Assembly (NCBI GenBank): GCA_019116915.1
Contig: DXAS01000076.1
Location: 1-26,772, forward strand
Reading direction: 5' to 3'
DNA length: 26,772 nt
From: Flavonifractor avicola
GTDB taxonomy: Bacteria; Bacillota; Clostridia; Oscillospirales; Oscillospiraceae
Each line of letters starts with the position of its first letter. Position 1 is the first letter of the stretch. Under the pieces are notes generated by a model. The model did no database searches, was not told where the DNA came from, and worked only from the letters and a program-made list of their open reading frames with translations. This document shows positions 21,924 to 26,772 of this stretch, in pieces. Position numbers and translations under genes: made by a program.

Positions 21924-24053
21924 ATGAAACGCAAACTGCTGAGCCTGCTGATGGCCCTTGCCCTCATGGCGGGCCTGATGCCGGCGGCTCTGGCGGCAGA
22001 CAACATGGACCACTTCAAAAAGGTCAACGACTATCCCGCCGGGAAATTTACCGACGTGGCTGCCTCCAGCTGGTACGCCGAGAGCGTGCAGAAGGCCTAC
22101 GAGCTGGACCTGGTGAAGGGAAGCAGCGGCAACACCTTCTCTCCCATCCAGAATCTGACCATCAGCTCCACCCTGGCTCTGGCCTGCCGCCTGCACAGCA
22201 TCTACCACACCGGCAAGGCCGGCTTCCAGCAGGGGGAACCCTGGTATCAGGTGTATGTGGACTACGCGGTGGAAAACGGCATCATCACCGCCGGCCAGTT
22301 CACCGACTACAACGCCAACGCCACCCGCCGCCAGTTTGCCGGCATCCTGGTGAAGGCCCTGCCCGCCGAGGAACTGAAGGCCATCAACACCATCGAGGAC
22401 GGGGACATCCCCGACCTGGCCGCCGGGTCCGCCAACTATGAGGATATCTACACCCTTTACCGGGCGGGCATCCTCACCGGCAGCGACAAGTACGGCACCT
22501 TCCTGCCTGAGACTCCCATCGACCGGGCGTCGGTGGCCACCATCGTCTCCCGTATGGCGCTGCCCGACCAGCGCCGCCAGGTGACCCTGGAGGAGAAGCC
22601 GGTAACCATTACCGCCATCACCCTGGATAAGACCACCCTGGCCATTCAGCAGGGCGAGAGCGGCAAGCTCACCGCCTCCGTCACCCCTGCCAACTCCACT
22701 GAGGCTCTGACCTGGACCAGCTCCAACAAGAGCGTGGCCACCGTGGCCGCCGACGGTACCGTCACCGCCGTGGCCCCCGGCACCGCTGTTATCACCGCCG
22801 CCTCCAGCGGCGTCAAGGCCACCTGCACCGTCACCGTGTCCAAGCGGGCCCTGTCCACCCAGCCCCTCTATGAGGACTCCAATGTCAGCATCAAGTTCTC
22901 CAAGATCCAGAAGAGCAGATATGACGCCGGCGAGGCCGAGCTCTATCTGAATGTGACCAACAAGACGGGGAGCACCATCACCGTCCAGGCCGACGCGGTG
23001 AGCCTCAACGGCTACACCTTCAACGATCTGACCATGAGCGACGACGTGTCGGCCAACTCCACCGGCACCGTCACGGTCACCATTAACAACTACGACTCCT
23101 CCCTGGTGAACCTGAACAGCGTCCAGACCGTGGGCGGACAGTTCCGGGTGATCCTGGGCGGCGTGGGCAGCGGCTCCAAGACCACCTATGCCCGCTTTGA
23201 CGCCACCAACCTGTACACCGGCAAGACCGACGACACCATCCCTGCCGTCAGCGGCAAGGAGAAGCTGTACAGCGACGAAAATGTGGAATTCTACTACGGC
23301 AAGACCCAGAAATACCCCTACTCTGACGACGGCAGCGAGATCGAGGTCTACCTGCTGGTCCGCAACAAGACCGGCTTCACCGTGCTGATCCAGAACGACA
23401 CCGTGGTCATCGACGGCAGAAGCTACAACCGCACCACCATGTCTCACCCCGTCCTGGCCCACTCCACCGGCTATGTGAAGGTCACCGTGAGAGAGTACAG
23501 CGGCCCCACTCCCTCCACCGTCACCACTGTGGGCGGCGACTTCCGCGTCATTGACGATCTGGGCGACCGGGGCACCTACACCATTACTCTGGGCGGCGGC
23601 TCCAGCGGCGGTTGGGAAGGCGGCGGTGACAGCGATGGTAACGGTGACGATAACGGTTCCTCCTCCGGCGGAAGTTCCAGCGGCAATACCGGCGACATGG
23701 ATATGGACGCCACCTACAGCAAGTATCCCAATGTGCCCGATTTCGGCGCCATGTTTGGCGTGCCCACCATGGAGGAGGATCCCGACGGGGACGCCACCAT
23801 GTACATCTATAAGCTGAGTGACATCCCTGGCGGGTCCAGCAACCGGAGAACCGTGATGGATCTCTACATCACCATGCTGGAGGGCCACGGCTTCCGCTTC
23901 TCCAACAGCCAGGGCGGAATCAGCTACGGCTACACCTACGATGTGTACAACCTGGGCAGCTTCCCCAACATTCAGACTATGGTATCCGTGGGCTATATCT
24001 ACAGCGGCAGCACCCCCATAGCCGTGGCCATCCGGGTCGTACCTATGAACTGA
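21924..24053 (+). CDS. SLH-domain surface protein with Big2-like domain and duplicated beta domain
   Basis: 709 residues. Signal peptide (cleavage near ALA-AD), three SLH motifs at about 30-220, and a Big2-type immunoglobulin-like domain at about 227-308 (ITAITLDKTTLAIQQGES, ALTWTSSNKSVATV, GTVTAVAPGTAVITA). Two copies of a ~96-residue domain follow at 315-410 and 448-543, both starting LY(E/S)D(S/E)NV and ending TVGG(Q/D)FRVI. A Gly/Ser/Asp linker at about 556-595 and a C-terminal domain at about 596-709 complete it. The repeat and end domains are not recognised. AAGGAGG lies just before the ATG. Probably co-transcribed with the preceding SLH gene and ended by the terminator at 24081-24127. 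Confidence 0.93.
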   Translation: MKRKLLSLLMALALMAGLMPAALAADNMDHFKKVNDYPAGKFTDVAASSWYAESVQKAYELDLVKGSSGNTFSPIQNLTISSTLALACRLHSIYHTGKAGFQQGEPWYQVYVDYAVENGIITAGQFTDYNANATRRQFAGILVKALPAEELKAINTIEDGDIPDLAAGSANYEDIYTLYRAGILTGSDKYGTFLPETPIDRASVATIVSRMALPDQRRQVTLEEKPVTITAITLDKTTLAIQQGESGKLTASVTPANSTEALTWTSSNKSVATVAADGTVTAVAPGTAVITAASSGVKATCTVTVSKRALSTQPLYEDSNVSIKFSKIQKSRYDAGEAELYLNVTNKTGSTITVQADAVSLNGYTFNDLTMSDDVSANSTGTVTVTINNYDSSLVNLNSVQTVGGQFRVILGGVGSGSKTTYARFDATNLYTGKTDDTIPAVSGKEKLYSDENVEFYYGKTQKYPYSDDGSEIEVYLLVRNKTGFTVLIQNDTVVIDGRSYNRTTMSHPVLAHSTGYVKVTVREYSGPTPSTVTTVGGDFRVIDDLGDRGTYTITLGGGSSGGWEGGGDSDGNGDDNGSSSGGSSSGNTGDMDMDATYSKYPNVPDFGAMFGVPTMEEDPDGDATMYIYKLSDIPGGSSNRRTVMDLYITMLEGHGFRFSNSQGGISYGYTYDVYNLGSFPNIQTMVSVGYIYSGSTPIAVAIRVVPMN

Positions 24054-24080
24054 CTGTGCTTTGTCTAAATATTTCACCAC

Positions 24081-24127
24081 AAAAGGCCCCGGCGGCAGAC
24101 TATTTTGGTCTGCCGCCGGGGCCTTTT
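24081..24127. terminator. Bidirectional intrinsic terminator
   Basis: A 19-bp perfect stem (core GGCCCCGGCGGCAGA, with flanking AAAA/TTTT) around a short T-rich loop between two convergent genes. The A and T runs on both sides make it work for the SLH genes on plus and the SDR gene on minus. Confidence 0.92.
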
Positions 24128-24147
24128 GTGTGATGAGAAGCTTGGGA

Positions 24148-24909
24148 TTAGATGGTGGCGCCGTAGTCCACCACCAGGGTCTCGCCGTTGATGGCCTTGG
24201 ACTCGTCGCTGGCGAAGAAGAGGATGGCGTTGGCCTGATCCTCGGGCTGGGTGCGGGGCAGGGAGCCGTCAAAGTGCTTGCCGCACAGGTGGCAGAACTC
24301 GTTGTCGAAGGTGGCCAGATTGGCGGGGTCAAAGATGTCGGTCTGGGTGGGGCCGGGGCAGACGGCGTTGACCCGGATGCCCTTGCCGGCGAACTGGATG
24401 GCCACGTTCTTGGTCATGCCGATGACGGCCATCTTGGCGGCGGTGTAGGACACACCGGCGTTGGAGCGGGTGGCGCCGATGGAGGAGATGTTGACAATGG
24501 AGCCGGAACCGGCGGGAGCCATATACCGCAGAGCCTCCCGCATCATGTAGTACACAGAGGTCTGATCCACGGCGATGACCTTGTTCCACAGCTCCTCGTC
24601 GCAGTTGGTGATGGACATATTCTTGTCGTCGATACCGGCGTTGTTCACCAGGATATCCACCCGGCCGAAGGTCTCTACGCAGGTATCCACCAGACGGCGG
24701 CAGTCAGCGGCCACGCTGACATCGGTGGACACGGAGATGGCCTTCACACCCAGAGAGGCGGCGTACTCCTCCACTTCCTTCAGCTTGTCCAGCCGGCGGG
24801 CAGCCAGCACCAGGTTGGCGCCCTCGCGGGCGAAGAGAGCTGCGGTGGCCTTGCCGATGCCGGCGTTGGCGCCGGTGATGATAGCGACTTTTCCTTCCAG
24901 ACGTTTCAT
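24148..24909 (-). CDS. Short-chain dehydrogenase/reductase (classical SDR)
   Basis: 253 residues from ATG 24909, the usual length of classical SDRs. Cofactor loop TGANAGIG (12-19), NNAG (89-92), catalytic Ser142, Tyr155 and Lys159 (SYTAAK), and the PG motif CPGPTQTDI. Arg38-Arg39 after strand 2 suggests preference for NADP(H). The substrate cannot be told from sequence; 3-oxoacyl or sugar/steroid-type alcohols are all possible. An in-frame ATG at 24921 has its AAAGG site directly adjacent, so the second ATG, 11 nt after that site, is chosen. Stands alone between a terminator and the LysR gene. Confidence 0.93.
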   Translation of the reverse strand: MKRLEGKVAIITGANAGIGKATAALFAREGANLVLAARRLDKLKEVEEYAASLGVKAISVSTDVSVAADCRRLVDTCVETFGRVDILVNNAGIDDKNMSITNCDEELWNKVIAVDQTSVYYMMREALRYMAPAGSGSIVNISSIGATRSNAGVSYTAAKMAVIGMTKNVAIQFAGKGIRVNAVCPGPTQTDIFDPANLATFDNEFCHLCGKHFDGSLPRTQPEDQANAILFFASDESKAINGETLVVDYGATI

Positions 24910-24992
24910 GTGGTTGTTCATCCTTTCTATGTTGTGGGCGGCCCTGCCGCCGTTAATCAGAACAGACCTGAGTCATACAAAATAGGTATAGA

Positions 24993-25050
24993 GAAAGTCC
25001 CCTCTGTTCCGCTGTGATACCTTTAGTATAGCGGAACAGAGGGGACTTTC
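24993..25050. repeat. Long perfect inverted repeat between SDR and LysR genes
   Basis: Two perfect 21-bp arms (24993-25013 and 25030-25050; core CCCCTCTGTTCCGCT) enclose a 16-nt AT-rich loop. The outer tails, TTTC followed by TCTAT or AAAAT, are not a good T run, so its role as terminator of the minus-strand LysR gene (stop at 25074) is possible but weak. It lies in the upstream region of the SDR gene and could also affect that message. Confidence 0.7.
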
Positions 25051-25073
25051 AAAATGCCCCTTGCGGCGCAGCA

Positions 25074-26000
25074 TTATGCTTTTGAAGTTATACCTGCGGC
25101 GGCCATCCGCACCTTCTCCTGCACCAGCAAGTCGATGGCAAACCGGATGAAGGCGTTGGCTGCGTCGGTGAGGGGATAACCCTTGTGGTAGGACACCCCC
25201 AGGCTGGCGGGAGGGACCCCCTCCTCCAGGGGAATGACCAGAATAGGGCTGTCGGGGAAGAGGGCCCGCAGCCGCAGCATCTGGGATACCGGCATCACGG
25301 CCACCCCGGCCTTTTGCTCCAGCAGGCGGTAGACCAGGCTGGTGCTCTCCACCTCGTAGGCCAGGGTGGGTTCAAAACCCCGGGCCCGGCAGATGGAGCG
25401 GAGGGTTTTGGCGTCCAGCCGGGAGGCGTCGCAGATCAGAGGCTGACCGGCCAGCGCCTTTAGCTCCACCACGGTTTCCTTTGCCAGGGGGTGGTCCCGG
25501 TGGACGAACAGGCCGTAGTCCATCTCCCCCAGCAGGCGGAAGGTGAGCAGATTGTGGTTGAGGGGGTAGGGGGTGACCGCCAGGGTGAGGGTGCGCTCCA
25601 CCAGCTGCTGGGCCAGCCGGGAGGCGTCCCCCTGGTACTGGCGGATGCCGATCTCCGGGTGGGCCCGGGAGAAGGGCTGGAGGATGTCGGGGAGAAAGCC
25701 GTCGATGGAGCAGCCCAGAGAGAGGATATTCTGGTTGTTTTCATATAACCGCTGTACCGTCTGGATGCAGGCGTTCAGCTCCCCGAAGGCGTTCTCCACC
25801 CCGGAGAGAAAGATCCGGCCATATTCGTTGAGCACCACCTTGCCCTTCCGGTGCTCAAAGAGGGGGACCCCCAGCTCCCCCTCCAGCCGGGCAATGGAGC
25901 GGCTCAGGTTGGGCTGGGTGACAAACAGCTCCCGGGCCGCCTGGGAGATATTTCCCGTGCGGGCCACGGTGCGGAAGTAGTTGAGTTGGGAAAACTCCAT
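25074..26000 (-). CDS. LysR-family transcriptional regulator
   Basis: 308 residues, the standard LysR length. The winged helix-turn-helix is at 1-62 (MEFSQLNYFRTVARTGNISQAARELFVTQPNLSRSIARLEGELGVPLF cut here into its typical parts: GNISQAARELFVTQPNLSR and LEGELGVPLFEH). The effector-binding domain is at about 90-300 (ILSLGCSIDGFLPDILQPF; GVAVMPVSQM). The start at 26000 has AAAGGG 9 nt upstream and follows a perfect TATAAT at 26028-26023. It is divergent from the MBL hydrolase gene and reads towards the SDR gene; either may be a target, as LysR regulators often control a neighbour. Confidence 0.94.
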   Translation of the reverse strand: MEFSQLNYFRTVARTGNISQAARELFVTQPNLSRSIARLEGELGVPLFEHRKGKVVLNEYGRIFLSGVENAFGELNACIQTVQRLYENNQNILSLGCSIDGFLPDILQPFSRAHPEIGIRQYQGDASRLAQQLVERTLTLAVTPYPLNHNLLTFRLLGEMDYGLFVHRDHPLAKETVVELKALAGQPLICDASRLDAKTLRSICRARGFEPTLAYEVESTSLVYRLLEQKAGVAVMPVSQMLRLRALFPDSPILVIPLEEGVPPASLGVSYHKGYPLTDAANAFIRFAIDLLVQEKVRMAAAGITSKA

Positions 26001-26022
26001 TGACTCACGCCCTTTCCCCCGT

Positions 26023-26028
26023 ATTATA
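26023..26028 (-). promoter_or_regulatory. -10 element of the LysR gene
   Basis: Perfect TATAAT on the minus strand, about 22 bp before the ATG. The -35 region is T-rich and lacks a clear TTGACA match, so strength is uncertain. Confidence 0.6.
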
Positions 26029-26085
26029 CCGGATTCCGGCAAAAAAGGAAAGAAATCATCCCGGGCCGACCCGGTCACTCCACTA

Positions 26086-26114
26086 TTTACACCGGCGGGT
26101 TTTGGGAGTACAAT
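26086..26114 (+). promoter_or_regulatory. Sigma-A promoter of the MBL hydrolase gene
   Basis: TTTACA (26086-26091), 17-bp spacer, TACAAT (26109-26114), about 32 bp before the ATG at 26147. It lies back-to-back with the LysR promoter in a 146-bp divergent region. Confidence 0.8.
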
Positions 26115-26146
26115 AACCTTGTAGAAAATGCACAAGGAGGTGCCCC

Positions 26147-26772
26147 ATGAAACTGACCTTTTTCGGCGCAGCCCGTGCCGTGACCGGCAGCTGCCACTGT
26201 GTGGAGTGCGGCGGGACGAAGATCCTGGTGGACTGCGGCCTGCAGCAGGGCAGGGACGAGCGGGACAACCAGGAGCTGGACTTCAACGCCGGGTACATCG
26301 ACGCGGTGGTGGTCACCCACGCCCACATCGACCACTCCGGCCGCATCCCCCTGCTGGTGAAGCAGGGCTTTGAAGGCAACATCTACTGCACCCGTCTCAC
26401 GGGGCAGCTGCTGAGCATTATGCTGCGGGACTCGGCCCACATCCAGGAGAGCGACGCCCAGTGGCAGAACCAGAAGGGCAAGCGCGCCGGGGCCGAGCCG
26501 GTGGAGCCCCTGTACACCGTGGCCGATGCCGAGGCCGCCATCAAGCACATCGTCACCTGTGAGTACGGCACCCGCCTCCAGATCGAGGACGGGGTGAAGG
26601 TGCGCTTTGTGGACGCGGGCCATCTGCTGGGCTCGGCCAGTGTGGAGATGTGGCTCACCGAGGGGGAGGAGACCCGGAAGGTGGTATTCTCCGGCGATAT
26701 CGGCAACCGGGACCAGCCCATCATCCGGGACCCGGAGTATATCCGGGAGGCCGACTATGTTTTGACGGAAAG
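26147..26772 (+). CDS. MBL-fold hydrolase, probably beta-CASP RNA nuclease family (3' end missing)
   Basis: 208 residues seen; the frame is open to the window edge. GAGG about 8 nt upstream fixes the ATG at 26147. The start MKLTFFGAARAVTGSCHCVE and the zinc-binding THAHIDHSG (H58, H60, D62, H63), followed by VDAGHLLGSAS and FSGDIGN, are the pattern of beta-CASP/CPSF-type metallo-beta-lactamase proteins. In that family these residues bind two zinc ions for phosphodiester cleavage of RNA. The beta-CASP domain itself would lie mostly beyond the window, so nuclease function is inferred. Confidence 0.9.
   Translation, partial: MKLTFFGAARAVTGSCHCVECGGTKILVDCGLQQGRDERDNQELDFNAGYIDAVVVTHAHIDHSGRIPLLVKQGFEGNIYCTRLTGQLLSIMLRDSAHIQESDAQWQNQKGKRAGAEPVEPLYTVADAEAAIKHIVTCEYGTRLQIEDGVKVRFVDAGHLLGSASVEMWLTEGEETRKVVFSGDIGNRDQPIIRDPEYIREADYVLTE

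Overview
The window is GC-rich bacterial chromosome. Its mix of genes is typical of Gram-positive Clostridia: SLH-domain surface proteins with signal peptides, PknB-type kinases, a Nif11/NHLP-type peptide export system, AGGAGG-type ribosome sites and tRNAs with encoded CCA. A gut member of the Oscillospiraceae or Ruminococcaceae is my best guess, but this is inference from gene content and base composition, not an identification.

Layout. (1) 1-427: the 3' end of a tRNA cluster (a CAT-anticodon tRNA, Trp, Asp, Thr) and its terminators. (2) 440-1255, minus: a stand-alone SpoT-like HD hydrolase. (3) 1381-1770, plus: a Nif11-like double-glycine precursor peptide. (4) 13280 down to 1904, minus: one long gene series. 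It encodes an ECF-like sigma factor, an NHLP-type membrane fusion protein, a C39 peptidase/ABC exporter, a second NHLP-type ABC exporter, a small peptide with a degenerate double-glycine leader, a STAS protein, a TIR-like/FHA protein, a PP2C phosphatase and a 1001-residue membrane Ser/Thr kinase with a large extracellular part. (5) 20194 down to 13486, minus: a second kinase-led operon. An atypical small kinase is followed by five proteins with an N-terminal zinc ribbon and one membrane helix, four of them carrying a beta-helix-like extracellular domain. (6) 20302-24053, plus: an XRE-type regulator divergent from that kinase, then two paralogous SLH surface proteins, the second with a Big2-like domain and a duplicated domain. 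(7) 24148-26772: ordinary-looking genes, namely an SDR oxidoreductase, a LysR regulator and the start of a beta-CASP-like MBL hydrolase.

How the parts may work together. The exporter trio closely fits the NHLP/Nif11 peptide secretion pattern, and the 129-residue peptide at 1381 is its obvious candidate substrate. Unusually, the exporter genes are continuous with a phospho-signalling module (kinase, phosphatase, FHA, STAS) and a sigma factor. Both candidate precursor genes are preceded by the same element, TGTAACA - 17 bp - TATAT. It is absent from the sigma-A-like promoter of the operon itself. I infer a regulated secretion system in which a surface-sensing kinase, or the operon's own sigma factor, controls precursor expression. 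The adjacent zinc-ribbon/beta-helix operon, with its own kinase, may be a linked cell-surface module. No modification enzyme (LanM, YcaO, radical SAM) is present in the window.
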